DNA of 64,000 bases, taken from an uncultured Paludibacter sp. (lineage in GTDB: Bacteria > Bacteroidota > Bacteroidia > Bacteroidales > Paludibacteraceae). The stretch lies in contig CALFXE010000261.1 of assembly GCA_937927845.1 (NCBI GenBank), positions 53,553-117,552 on the forward strand, given 5' to 3'. A model generated the notes under the pieces. That model searched no databases, had not been told where the DNA came from, and was given only the letters and a program-made list of their open reading frames with translations. The position numbers and the translations under genes are program-made. Every line of letters begins with the position of its first letter. The first letter of the stretch is position 1. Of the stretch, positions 51,160 to 60,694 are shown in pieces.

Positions 51160-52947
51160 TTAGTCGAGTTTCAGAACAGCCAAGAAAGCTTTCTGGGGAA
51201 CTTCAACCGAACCAATTTGTTTCATTCTCTTTTTGCCTTTCTTCTGCTTTTCAAGTAGTTTTCTTTTTCGGCTGATATCTCCACCATAGCATTTGGCTGT
51301 CACATCTTTACGAACAGCTTTAATGGTTTCACGAGCAATAATTTTTGCTCCGATAGCAGCTTGAATGGCAATGTCAAATTGTTGACGGGGAATGAGTTCT
51401 TTTAGTTTTTCGCACATTCGCCGACCGAGCGATACGGCATTGTCAAAATGTATTAATGAAGATAATGCATCAACAGGTTCGCCATTGAGCAAAATATCTA
51501 ATTTTATCAATTTTGATGGTCTGTAACCATTTGTGTGATAGTCGAATGAAGCATATCCTTTTGAAATACTTTTCAATCTATCGTAGAAGTCAAATACAAT
51601 TTCGCCGAGTGGCAAATCGAAAATCAACTCCATTCTATTTCCTGAAATATAATCTTGTTTGATTAACTCCCCCCTTTTATCGAGACACAATGTCATAATC
51701 TGTCCGATATAATCGGTTCGCGTAATTATCGATGCTCTGATGTACGGTTCTTCTATTCTCTCTATCGACATAAAATCCGGCAAACCTGAAGGATTATGTA
51801 CCTCTATCAATTCATCTTTTTTGGTATATACCTTATATGATACGTTAGGAACAGTAGTAATAACATTCATATCGAACTCGCGATCAAGTCTTTCCTGAAT
51901 GATTTCCATATGAAGCATACCCAAGAAACCGCAACGGAAGCCAAATCCCAATGCCACCGATGATTCCGGCTCGAATGTAAGAGAAGCATCATTTAATTGC
52001 AGCTTTTCTATGGAAGATCTCAAATCTTCAAAATCTTCAGCATCAATAGGATAAACTCCGGCAAACACCATAGGTTTCACTTCCTCAAAACCTGAAATCG
52101 CTTTATCACATGGTTGTTTTACGTGAGTGATAGTATCACCGACTTTCACTTCCTTGGAGCTTTTAATACCTGAAATTATATAACCTACATTCCCTGCCTT
52201 TAATTCAGGAACAGGTACCATATTTAATTTTAGAATACCAATTTCATCGGCTTCATATTCTTTACCTGTAGCAACAAATTTCACTAAATCATCTTTTCGG
52301 ATTGTTCCATTTGCAATTTTAAAGTAAGCAATAATACCTCTGAAAGAATTAAAAACAGAATCAAAAATCAGACATTGTAGTGGAGCATCAGGATCACCGA
52401 CAGGAGCAGGGATTACATTTACTATTGCCTCTAAAATTTGTTCAACACCCATCCCCGTTTTTCCGCTTGCACGAATGATTTCTTCTCTTTTACACCCAAG
52501 TAAATCAACAATTTGATCTTCTACCTCCTCAGGCATTGCCGAATCCATATCCATTTTATTCATGACAGGAATAATCTCCAAATCATGTTCAATAGCCATA
52601 TAAAGATTAGAAATTGTCTGAGCCTGAATGCCTTGAGTAGCATCAACAATCAGTAATGCACCTTCACACGCAGCAATAGAACGTGAAACCTCGTAAGAAA
52701 AATCGACGTGTCCCGGAGTGTCAATTAAATTCAATGTATATTCTTCACCATTAAACAGATAATTCATTTGAATGGCGTGGCTTTTAATAGTAATGCCCCT
52801 TTCCTTCTCTAAATCCATACTGTCGAGCACCTGAGCCTGCAAATCCTTCTCGGATACAGTCTTGGTGTATTCCAACAAACGATCGGCAAGTGTACTCTTA
52901 CCATGATCGATATGAGCGATAATACAGAAATTACGGATTTTGGTCAT
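51160..52947 (-). CDS. lepA: Elongation factor 4
   Basis: This 595-residue translational GTPase acts on stalled or mispositioned ribosomes. The G domain has IAHIDHGKSTLADRLLE (G1), RGITIKSHAI (G2), LIDTPGHVDFSYEV (G3) and VMNKMDMD (G4). The C-terminal domains contain GFRCGFLGMLHMEI and the LepA-specific CTD with AKCYGGDISRKRKLLEKQKKGKK. Length and domain order are standard. Its promoter (-7 box at 52975-52982) is back to back with that of typA, and the two early transcribed regions are near-identical mirror images. Confidence 0.98.
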   Translation of the reverse strand: MTKIRNFCIIAHIDHGKSTLADRLLEYTKTVSEKDLQAQVLDSMDLEKERGITIKSHAIQMNYLFNGEEYTLNLIDTPGHVDFSYEVSRSIAACEGALLIVDATQGIQAQTISNLYMAIEHDLEIIPVMNKMDMDSAMPEEVEDQIVDLLGCKREEIIRASGKTGMGVEQILEAIVNVIPAPVGDPDAPLQCLIFDSVFNSFRGIIAYFKIANGTIRKDDLVKFVATGKEYEADEIGILKLNMVPVPELKAGNVGYIISGIKSSKEVKVGDTITHVKQPCDKAISGFEEVKPMVFAGVYPIDAEDFEDLRSSIEKLQLNDASLTFEPESSVALGFGFRCGFLGMLHMEIIQERLDREFDMNVITTVPNVSYKVYTKKDELIEVHNPSGLPDFMSIERIEEPYIRASIITRTDYIGQIMTLCLDKRGELIKQDYISGNRMELIFDLPLGEIVFDFYDRLKSISKGYASFDYHTNGYRPSKLIKLDILLNGEPVDALSSLIHFDNAVSLGRRMCEKLKELIPRQQFDIAIQAAIGAKIIARETIKAVRKDVTAKCYGGDISRKRKLLEKQKKGKKRMKQIGSVEVPQKAFLAVLKLD

Positions 52948-52960
52948 GTAGTGATATTAT

Positions 52961-53036
52961 TTTTTTTCAGGGTGCAAAAATACGAAATATTATCAACTCT
53001 ACAACTTTTTTCTTATCTTTGCACCCTCAAAAAAAG
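52961..53036. promoter_or_regulatory. Divergent lepA/typA promoters with mirrored leader sequence
   Basis: The lepA -7 box is TATTTTTG on the minus strand (52975-52982); that of typA is TATCTTTG on the plus strand (53014-53021). Each is followed by GCACCCT, one variable base and seven A. Over 22 positions the two leaders agree at 20 (52982-52961 reversed versus 53014-53035). Confidence 0.65.
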
Positions 53037-53046
53037 ATTGTGTTAA

Positions 53047-54846
53047 ATGCAGAATATCAGAAATATTGCCATCATAGCTCACGTTGACCATGGCAAAACT
53101 ACGCTTGTAGATAAAATGTTGTTTGCCGGAAATTTATTTCGCGACAATCAGAATACCGGCGAGTTGGTTATGGACAACAATGATTTAGAGCGCGAAAGAG
53201 GTATAACAATACTTGCAAAAAACGTTTCGATTGACTATAAAGGTCATAAAATCAACATAATAGACACACCCGGACATGCCGACTTCGGAGGAGAAGTTGA
53301 AAGGGTATTAAACATGGCTGATGGCGTTTTGCTATTGGTTGATGCCTTTGAAGGTCCGATGCCGCAAACGCGTTTCGTTTTACAAAAGGCTTTAGAAATA
53401 GGACTCAAACCTATTGTTGTGATAAATAAAGTCGATAAGCCTAACTGTCGCCCCGATGAAGTGCACGAAATGGTGTTCGACCTCATGTATAATTTGGACG
53501 CTACAGAAGAACAATTAGATTTTCATACACTTTACGGTTCGGCTAAAAACAATTGGATGTCAGAAGATTGGAAAAATCAAACCGATAATATTTTTCCTTT
53601 ATTAGATGCGATTCTTGAACACATTCCTGCGCCGGAGTTTATTGAAGGTACGCCACAAATGCTTATCACTTCACTTGATTATTCAAACTATGTAGGCAGA
53701 ATTGCAGTTGGTCGTTTGCATCGTGGAATATTGCGTGAAAATATGGATGTCAGTTTAGTGAAACGTGATGGAACTATCATAAAATCAAGAATTAAAGAAT
53801 TAGATACTTTCACAGGTCTGGGGCGCACAAAAACAAAAGAAGTAAAATCAGGTGATATCTGTGCCTTAGTTGGTATTGATGGTTTTGAAATCGGTGATTC
53901 AATCTGTGATATTCAAAATCCCGAACCACTTAAACCCATTGCAATAGATGAACCCACTATGAGTATGGTGTTCACTATCAATGACTCTCCTTTCTTCGGA
54001 AAAGAAGGTAAATTTGTAACGTCACGTCATATACACGAAAGATTGATAAAGGAATTAGATAAAAATTTAGCTTTAAGAGTAGAAAAAAATCTTAATTCTG
54101 ATATTTGGAATGTGTATGGTCGCGGAGTTTTACATTTATCGGTACTTATTGAAACAATGCGCCGTGAAGGTTATGAACTACAGGTAGGACAACCTCAGGT
54201 GATTTTTAAAGAGATTGATGGAGTGAAATGCGAACCGATTGAACAGCTTTCTATCAATCTTCCTGAAGAAGCATCGGGTAAAATTATTGAGATGGTTGCT
54301 ACAAGAAAAGGAGAGATGATTAGCATGGAAATAAAAAGTGATCGTGTGCAACTTGAATTCAATATTCCTTCAAGAGGTATAATCGGACTTAGAAACAGTG
54401 TGCTGACTATGTCGGCAGGCGAGGCAATCATGTCACATAGATTCATTGAATATCAGCCATATAAAGGAGAAATAGAAAAGCGCAACAATGGTTCGATTAT
54501 AGCAATGGAAAGCGGTACTGCTTATGCATATGCACTCGATAAACTACAAGATAGAGGTAAGTTTTTCATTCATCCGCAAGATAATATATATGCAGGTCAG
54601 GTAGTTGGCGAAAACTCTAAAGAAGGTGATATGGTTGTAAATGTAACCAAATCGAAGAAACTAACTAATATGCGCGCTTCCGGTTCTGATGACAAAGTTA
54701 GATTAGCTCCGCCAATAATTTTCAGTCTCGAAGAAGCATTGGAATACATTAAAGAAGATGAATATGTGGAAATTACTCCAAGCAATATCCGTCTGAGAAA
54801 GATACTGTTAGACGAAAATGACAGGAAAAGGATGGCTAAGAAATAA
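53047..54846 (+). CDS. typA: Ribosome-associated GTPase TypA/BipA
   Basis: This 599-residue translational GTPase is linked to ribosome assembly and stress growth. The G domain has IIAHVDHGKTTLVDKML (G1), RGITILAKN (G2), IIDTPGHADFGGEVERV (G3) and VINKVDKPNCRP (G4). The C-terminal TypA domain contains SRGIIGLRNSVLTMS and NIRLRKILLDENDRKR. Complete. Divergent from lepA with a shared control region; followed by tig 114 nt away. Confidence 0.97.
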   Translation: MQNIRNIAIIAHVDHGKTTLVDKMLFAGNLFRDNQNTGELVMDNNDLERERGITILAKNVSIDYKGHKINIIDTPGHADFGGEVERVLNMADGVLLLVDAFEGPMPQTRFVLQKALEIGLKPIVVINKVDKPNCRPDEVHEMVFDLMYNLDATEEQLDFHTLYGSAKNNWMSEDWKNQTDNIFPLLDAILEHIPAPEFIEGTPQMLITSLDYSNYVGRIAVGRLHRGILRENMDVSLVKRDGTIIKSRIKELDTFTGLGRTKTKEVKSGDICALVGIDGFEIGDSICDIQNPEPLKPIAIDEPTMSMVFTINDSPFFGKEGKFVTSRHIHERLIKELDKNLALRVEKNLNSDIWNVYGRGVLHLSVLIETMRREGYELQVGQPQVIFKEIDGVKCEPIEQLSINLPEEASGKIIEMVATRKGEMISMEIKSDRVQLEFNIPSRGIIGLRNSVLTMSAGEAIMSHRFIEYQPYKGEIEKRNNGSIIAMESGTAYAYALDKLQDRGKFFIHPQDNIYAGQVVGENSKEGDMVVNVTKSKKLTNMRASGSDDKVRLAPPIIFSLEEALEYIKEDEYVEITPSNIRLRKILLDENDRKRMAKK

Positions 54847-54861
54847 TTTGCAAAAAAATTG

Positions 54862-54869
54862 TATCTTTG
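54862..54869 (+). promoter_or_regulatory. -7 box of the tig-clpP-clpX operon
   Basis: TATCTTTG matches TAnnTTTG, about 90 nt upstream of tig, leaving a leader that contains the 7-nt tandem repeat at 54883-54910. Confidence 0.55.
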
Positions 54870-54882
54870 CAAGCCTGATAGT

Positions 54883-54910
54883 CAATTGACAATTGACAAT
54901 TGACAATTGA
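54883..54910 (+). repeat. Four exact tandem copies of a 7-nt unit in the tig leader
   Basis: CAATTGA repeated four times (54883-54910), each containing the palindrome CAATTG. Partly similar GACAATAGAC sequence follows to about 54933. Copy number is likely variable between strains. Confidence 0.85.
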
Positions 54911-54960
54911 CAATAGACTGTAGACAATAGACAAAAAAATTATAGAATAAAAATTAAAAT

Positions 54961-56310
54961 ATGAACATCGTCAGAAAAGACATCGATTTGAATAATGCTA
55001 TCATTACTATTGGCATTGAAAAAGCAGATTACGCTGAAAAAGTTGATAAACAATTACGTGATTATCGTAAAAAGGCTAATATACCGGGGTTCCGTCCGGG
55101 TATGGTTCCACTTGGTTTGCTTAATAAAATGTATGGCAAATCAATAATGGCAGAAGAAGTAAATAAAATACTGTCAGATGAGTTATATAAATACATAAAG
55201 GATAACAAAATCAACATTTTAGGTGAGCCTCTTCCAAATGAAACGGAGCAAAAAGAAGTTGATTTCAATACTCAGGAAGACTTTGAATTTGTTTTCGATA
55301 TTGGTCTTGCTCCCGAATTTGAGGTTGAGTTAAACAAAAAAGACAAGGTTAAATACTACAAGATTGATCCATCTGAAGAGATGATTGACAACCAGATTAA
55401 ATCTTATACCGGTCGCTATGGCAAATATGTTCAGGAAGAATCGGTTGAAGAAAAAGACATGGTCAAAGGTAATGTTGTAGAACTTTCAGAAGGAAAAGAG
55501 AAGGAAGGTGGTATTCAAACATCTGATGCTGTTTTAACTCCGTCATACATGAAAGATGAAGCTGCAAAAAAACTTTTTGTTGGAGCAAAAATCGGTGATA
55601 TTATTACTTTCAATCCATCAACAGCTTATGATAATGAAACTGAGATATCTTCATTCTTAAAAATCGATAAAAAGGATGTTGAAGGTTTAACTTCTGATTT
55701 TCAGATTACAATTACCGGTATAACTCGCTATCACGAAGCAGAAATTAATCAGGAATTGTTTGATAAAGTATATGGTGAAGGAGTAGTTAAATCTAAAGAA
55801 GAGTTTACTGAAAAGATTAAAGAAAATATTCAAGATAATCTTACTCAAGACAGTGAATATAAATTCGGAATAGATGCTAAAGAGGCTTTAGTAAAAAAAT
55901 ATAACGATTTAGTATTTCCTGATGCTTTCTTAAAACGCTGGTTGTTAGCAACAAATGAAAAGCTAAAAGAAGAAGAGTTGGAGTCAGATTATCCAAAAAT
56001 GATTGCGGATCTCAAATGGCAATTAATTAAAAATAAAATTGCTGAGAAAAATGAAGTTAAAGTTGAGAAAAAAGACATAGAAGAATTTGGTCGTAAAGTA
56101 GCACGTTCACAGTTTGCTCAATACGGCATGATTGGAGTTGAAGATGATATACTCGACAATTATGTTAAGGATATGTTGAAAAAAGAAGATACTTTAAAGA
56201 GTTTCATCGACAAAGTAACAGAAGACAAAATATTGGAAATTATAAAGACTTTAGTGAAGATTGATGAAAAAGCTATATCAGTAGAAGATTTTAATAAAAT
56301 GTTTGAATAA
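54961..56310 (+). CDS. tig: Trigger factor chaperone
   Basis: This 449-residue ribosome-bound chaperone meets nascent chains at the exit tunnel. The N-terminal ribosome-binding signature IPGFRPGMVP is at residues 41-50. The central region (about 150-250) occupies the peptidyl-prolyl isomerase position but is divergent in sequence, as I know it to be in Bacteroidota. The C-terminal arm region has KEEFTEKIKENIQDNL and a long helical end. It is first in a chaperone-protease operon: clpP starts 11 nt after its stop. Confidence 0.93.
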   Translation: MNIVRKDIDLNNAIITIGIEKADYAEKVDKQLRDYRKKANIPGFRPGMVPLGLLNKMYGKSIMAEEVNKILSDELYKYIKDNKINILGEPLPNETEQKEVDFNTQEDFEFVFDIGLAPEFEVELNKKDKVKYYKIDPSEEMIDNQIKSYTGRYGKYVQEESVEEKDMVKGNVVELSEGKEKEGGIQTSDAVLTPSYMKDEAAKKLFVGAKIGDIITFNPSTAYDNETEISSFLKIDKKDVEGLTSDFQITITGITRYHEAEINQELFDKVYGEGVVKSKEEFTEKIKENIQDNLTQDSEYKFGIDAKEALVKKYNDLVFPDAFLKRWLLATNEKLKEEELESDYPKMIADLKWQLIKNKIAEKNEVKVEKKDIEEFGRKVARSQFAQYGMIGVEDDILDNYVKDMLKKEDTLKSFIDKVTEDKILEIIKTLVKIDEKAISVEDFNKMFE

Positions 56311-56321
56311 TTAATTAAGTC

Positions 56322-57002
56322 ATGAACAATAACGAATTTCACAAGTACGCCACCAAACATCTTGGGATGAGTGGTTTGGCATTGGAAAAATACATGGGTA
56401 TTACCAGTAGTTATATTTCTCCATCAATTCTTGAAGAAAGACAGCTTAATGTAACTCAGATGGATGTATTTTCACGTTTGATGATGGACAGAATTATTTT
56501 CTTAGGAACTCAAGTCGATGATTACACAGCAAATGTTATCCAAGCGCAGTTACTGTTTCTTGATCAAGCTGATCCCGGAAAAGACATTTCTATATACTTG
56601 AACACTCCAGGAGGATCTGTTTATGCCGGTCTTGGTATATACGACACAATGCAGTTTATCAGTTCTGATATATCAACTATTTGTACAGGTATGGCAGCTT
56701 CTATGGGTGCTGTATTATTAGTTGCCGGAAGTAAAGGAAAACGTTTTGCTTTGAAACACTCAAGGGTTATGATTCATCAACCTATGGGCGGTGCTCAAGG
56801 TCAAGCTTCGGATATAGAGATTACAGCTCGCGAAATACAAAAGTTAAAAAAAGAACTTTACTCTATAATCGCAGATCATTCCGGCAATCCTTTCGACAAA
56901 ATTGAAAAGGATTCTGACAGAGATTATTGGATGACTTCGCAGGAAGCTCTCGATTATGGTATGATTGACAGAATTCTTATTAATGATAAGAAAAACAAAT
57001 AA
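56322..57002 (+). CDS. clpP: ATP-dependent Clp protease proteolytic subunit
   Basis: This 226-residue serine protease forms a tetradecameric barrel. Catalytic Ser is in GMAASMGAVLLVAGS (about residue 123), His in VMIHQPMGGAQGQASDIEI (about 148), and Asp in the following GNPFDKIEKDSDRD region. A short propeptide-like N-terminus precedes SYISPSILEERQLN. Its stop overlaps the clpX start by one base, so the partner unfoldase is made in step. Confidence 0.97.
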   Translation: MNNNEFHKYATKHLGMSGLALEKYMGITSSYISPSILEERQLNVTQMDVFSRLMMDRIIFLGTQVDDYTANVIQAQLLFLDQADPGKDISIYLNTPGGSVYAGLGIYDTMQFISSDISTICTGMAASMGAVLLVAGSKGKRFALKHSRVMIHQPMGGAQGQASDIEITAREIQKLKKELYSIIADHSGNPFDKIEKDSDRDYWMTSQEALDYGMIDRILINDKKNK

Positions 57003-58234
57003 TGGCTAAACAAACAAAATACTGCTCTTTTTGTGGTCGTCCTGAATCTCATGTCGATTTTCTGATTGTGGGACAGGATGGGGTGCAAATTTGTAATGAA
57101 TGTGCTTTGCAAGCTGCTGAGATAGTGAAAGAAAGTACGAAAGGGAAATCAAATTTACCTAATATCCAGAAAGAAAGTATACCAAAACCTATTGAAATTA
57201 AAGAATATTTAGATCAATATGTTATTGGTCAGGATGAAGCCAAAAAATTCCTTTCTGTTGCTGTTTACAACCATTATAAGCGTCTTATTCAGGAAAAAGG
57301 CAATGATGATGTTGAAATAGAGAAATCAAATATCATCATGGTTGGGTCAACCGGAACAGGAAAAACCCTACTTGCACGAACTATAGCAAAAAAACTTCAT
57401 GTTCCTTTCACAATAGTTGATGCTACAGTTTTAACAGAAGCCGGATATGTTGGCGAAGATATCGAAAGTATACTAACTCGACTTCTGCAAGTAGCTGATT
57501 ATGACGTTAAAGCTGCTGAGAGAGGTATTGTATTTATAGATGAAATTGATAAAATCGCCCGCAAAGGAGATAATCCGAGTATTACCCGCGATGTAAGCGG
57601 TGAAGGAGTACAGCAAGGTTTATTAAAACTTTTAGAAGGCTCGGTAGTAAATGTTCCTCCACAGGGAGGAAGAAAACATCCTGAACAAAAGATGATTCCA
57701 GTAAACACTCAAAATATTCTCTTTATTTGTGGTGGTGCTTTCGATGGTATTGATAAAAAAATTGCAGCACGTCTGAATACAAGGGTCGTAGGTTATAGTG
57801 CAAGCTTAGAAACAGATTATATCGACAGAAATAATCTGCTACAATACATTGCACCTCAAGATTTAAAGTCATTCGGACTTATTCCTGAGATAATTGGAAG
57901 ATTACCGGTTCTGACATATTTAGAACCTCTTGATAGAGATGCTCTTAGAAATATTCTTACAGAGCCTAAAAATTCAATAATCAAGCAATATGTCAAATTA
58001 TTTAAGATGGACAATGTGGATTTAGAGTTTGAAGATGCTGTTCTCGATTATATAGTTGACAAGGCTATAGAATTCAAATTAGGTGCTCGCGGTTTAAGAT
58101 CTATTACCGAAACAATCATAATGGACAAAATGTATGAAGTCCCTTCAAACAAAGAGCAAAATCTGATTATTGATCTTGAATATGCAAGAACAAAAATAGA
58201 GAAGGCAAATGTAAATCGGTTAAAGATTGCGTAA
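57002..58234 (+). CDS. clpX: ATP-dependent Clp protease ATP-binding subunit ClpX
   Basis: This 410-residue AAA+ unfoldase feeds substrates to ClpP. The N-terminal zinc finger is seen as CSFCGRPESHVDFLI...CNEC (residues about 8-36), Walker A MVGSTGTGKTLLAR (about 115-128), Walker B GIVFIDEIDKIAR (about 177-189), the pore loop GYVGED, and sensor 2 GARGLRSI. Complete. Last gene of the tig-clpP-clpX operon; a strong terminator follows 52 nt later. Confidence 0.98.
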   Translation: MAKQTKYCSFCGRPESHVDFLIVGQDGVQICNECALQAAEIVKESTKGKSNLPNIQKESIPKPIEIKEYLDQYVIGQDEAKKFLSVAVYNHYKRLIQEKGNDDVEIEKSNIIMVGSTGTGKTLLARTIAKKLHVPFTIVDATVLTEAGYVGEDIESILTRLLQVADYDVKAAERGIVFIDEIDKIARKGDNPSITRDVSGEGVQQGLLKLLEGSVVNVPPQGGRKHPEQKMIPVNTQNILFICGGAFDGIDKKIAARLNTRVVGYSASLETDYIDRNNLLQYIAPQDLKSFGLIPEIIGRLPVLTYLEPLDRDALRNILTEPKNSIIKQYVKLFKMDNVDLEFEDAVLDYIVDKAIEFKLGARGLRSITETIIMDKMYEVPSNKEQNLIIDLEYARTKIEKANVNRLKIA

Positions 58235-58285
58235 AATCATATTGAAAAATCTTTTTTATAGTAAAAAACTATATTAATTGTACTT

Positions 58286-58330
58286 AAAACGGGATATTTG
58301 TAAAAAACAACAACAAATATCCCGTTTTTT
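58286..58330 (+). terminator. Intrinsic terminator of the tig-clpP-clpX operon
   Basis: A 16-nt stem (58286-58301 with 58313-58328, core AACGGGATATTTGT) with an A-rich 11-nt loop is followed directly by a T-run to 58330. The rest of the 58235-58480 gap is AT-rich with no gene. Confidence 0.9.
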
Positions 58331-58480
58331 GTGTAAATTATTTGGATATTAGAAATCTGTTTATAAATTTGCTGATTAAAATTACTGCGTTGTAAATAAT
58401 AATTTTGAAAAAAAATAAAATCTTGCTAATTATTCAGGAAATTGTATTAATTTCGTTATCCTTTTTGAATTGTTTAATTT

Positions 58481-60667
58481 ATGATATCACATTCAGAATT
58501 ATCAGGCCATCTTAAACAGCATTTTGGATTTGATACCTTCAAAGGAAATCAAGAAGCTATTATTCAAAATGTGTTGAATGAGAAAGATACATTTGTGTTG
58601 ATGCCTACAGGTGGTGGCAAATCATTATGCTATCAACTACCTTCTTTACTTATGGAGGGAACTGCAATTGTTATATCTCCTCTGATTGCTCTTATGAAAA
58701 ATCAGGTTGATGCGATGCGTAACTTCAGCGAGGAGGACGGTGTGGCACATTTCCTTAACTCATCACTAACTAAGTTGGCTATTGATGCAGTTAAAGAAGA
58801 TATCCTATCGGGAAAGACAAAATTATTATACGTTGCACCTGAATCTCTTACAAAAGAAGAGAATATCGAATTTCTAAAACAGGTGAAAATTTCATTTTAT
58901 GCGGTTGATGAAGCCCATTGTATATCAGAATGGGGGCATGATTTCAGACCTGAATACAGAAGAATCAGACCGATAATTAATGAAATAGGAGCAGCTCCAT
59001 TAATAACTTTGACCGCAACCGCAACTCCTAAGGTTCAACATGACATACAGAAGAATCTTGGAATGCTGGAAGCTACTGTATTCAAATCCTCGTTTAACAG
59101 AGAAAATCTATATTACGAGGTTAGGAACAAAAATAAGGATGTTGATAAAGAGATTATTAAATTCATTAAGGCTCAAAAAGATAAATCCGGAATCATTTAT
59201 TGTTTGAGTCGTAAAAAGGTAGAAGAACTTGCAGAAACTTTACAGGTCAACGGGATTTCAGCATTAGCATATCACGCAGGAATGGAGGGTTCTGTTAGGA
59301 CAGAAAATCAGGATAAGTTCCTAATGGAGAAGGTGCAGGTTATTGTGGCTACAATAGCATTTGGAATGGGTATAGATAAACCCGATGTGAGGTATGTTAT
59401 TCATTACGACATGCCAAAAAGCTTAGAAGGATACTATCAGGAAACCGGTCGTGGTGGTAGAGATGGAGGCGAAGGTCAATGTATTGCATTTTATGCTTAC
59501 AAAGATCTTGATAAGTTAAGAAAATTTATGCAAGGCAAACCGATTGCCGAGCAAGAGATAGGTAATCAATTATTATTAGAAACTCAAGCATACGCAGAAT
59601 CCTCAATATGTAGAAGAAAATTATTACTTCACTATTTTGGAGAGGAATATAAAAACGATAACTGTGGTAGTTGTGACAATTGTATGGAACCAAAGAAAAC
59701 AATAGAAGGACAAGAATTATTAGTGTTAATCTTAGAAACAATCGTTTCTGTAAGAGAGAAATTTAAAGCTGAACATGTAGTAGATATACTAAAGGGAAAC
59801 AAAACGTCTGACGTAGTTTCATATCAGCATGATGAATTAGAAAATTTCGAAGCTGCATCTGATGAAGAAGATAAATTATTGCATGCTATAATAAGGCAAG
59901 CTATGATAGCAGGATTTATTACAAAAGACATCGAAAACTACGGATTGTTAAAAATAACAGTAGCCGGTAAAGCTTATTTGAAAAAACCTACACCATTTCC
60001 TGTTGTTAAAGATACTGATTTTGATGACGATGATGATGATAGTACAATAAAATCAGTTGGGGGAACATGTGCTGCTGATGATGTGCTTTTCTCCATTCTT
60101 AAAGATTTGAGAAAGAAGATGTCGAAAAAATTGGATGTACCTCCTTTTGCAATATTCCAAGATCCATCACTTGAAGCAATGGCAACTACATATCCGATTA
60201 CAATGGAAGAGTTGCAGAATATTACCGGTGTTGGTGCAGGAAAAGCAAAAAAATTCGGTGAAGAGTTTCTTAAAGTCATAAAAGAACATGTCAAAGAAAA
60301 CGAAATTACCAGACCTGAAGATTTACGTGTGCGAACCGTTGCTAATAAATCTAAAATTAAAGTGTCTATCATTCAGTCTATCGATAGAAAAATTGCATTA
60401 GATGATATAGCTGAGTCGAAAGGTCTTGATATGCTCGAACTTTTAGACGAAATTGAAGCTATAGTTTATTCAGGTACTAAAATAAATATTGATTATTTCC
60501 TAAAAGAAATAATGGAACCTGATCATGTTGAAGAAATATTCGATTATTTCAGGACAGCCGAAACAGATAAAATTTCTACTGCATTAGAAGAATTAGGTGA
60601 AGATTATTTTAGCGAAATTGAAGTTAGGCTTGTGAGAATAAAGTTCTTATCCGAGATAGGGAATTAA
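58481..60667 (+). CDS. recQ: ATP-dependent DNA helicase RecQ
   Basis: This 728-residue 3'-5' helicase has Walker A LMPTGGGKSLCYQLPS (about residues 43-58), DEAH box YAVDEAHCISEWGHDFRPEY (about 141-160) and motif VI YYQETGRGGRDG (about 322-333). The zinc-binding RQC cysteines are visible (CRRKLLLHYFG, then CGSCDNC), as is an HRDC-like domain near 545-620 (VPPFAIFQDPSLEAMA). An acidic linker with a run of Asp precedes HRDC. The C-terminal extension after HRDC is typical for Bacteroidota RecQ. The MG2/TonB-plug gene follows 27 nt later on the same strand. Confidence 0.96.
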   Translation: MISHSELSGHLKQHFGFDTFKGNQEAIIQNVLNEKDTFVLMPTGGGKSLCYQLPSLLMEGTAIVISPLIALMKNQVDAMRNFSEEDGVAHFLNSSLTKLAIDAVKEDILSGKTKLLYVAPESLTKEENIEFLKQVKISFYAVDEAHCISEWGHDFRPEYRRIRPIINEIGAAPLITLTATATPKVQHDIQKNLGMLEATVFKSSFNRENLYYEVRNKNKDVDKEIIKFIKAQKDKSGIIYCLSRKKVEELAETLQVNGISALAYHAGMEGSVRTENQDKFLMEKVQVIVATIAFGMGIDKPDVRYVIHYDMPKSLEGYYQETGRGGRDGGEGQCIAFYAYKDLDKLRKFMQGKPIAEQEIGNQLLLETQAYAESSICRRKLLLHYFGEEYKNDNCGSCDNCMEPKKTIEGQELLVLILETIVSVREKFKAEHVVDILKGNKTSDVVSYQHDELENFEAASDEEDKLLHAIIRQAMIAGFITKDIENYGLLKITVAGKAYLKKPTPFPVVKDTDFDDDDDDSTIKSVGGTCAADDVLFSILKDLRKKMSKKLDVPPFAIFQDPSLEAMATTYPITMEELQNITGVGAGKAKKFGEEFLKVIKEHVKENEITRPEDLRVRTVANKSKIKVSIIQSIDRKIALDDIAESKGLDMLELLDEIEAIVYSGTKINIDYFLKEIMEPDHVEEIFDYFRTAETDKISTALEELGEDYFSEIEVRLVRIKFLSEIGN

Positions 60668-60694
60668 GTCTTCTTTACGAATATCTTCAAAACC

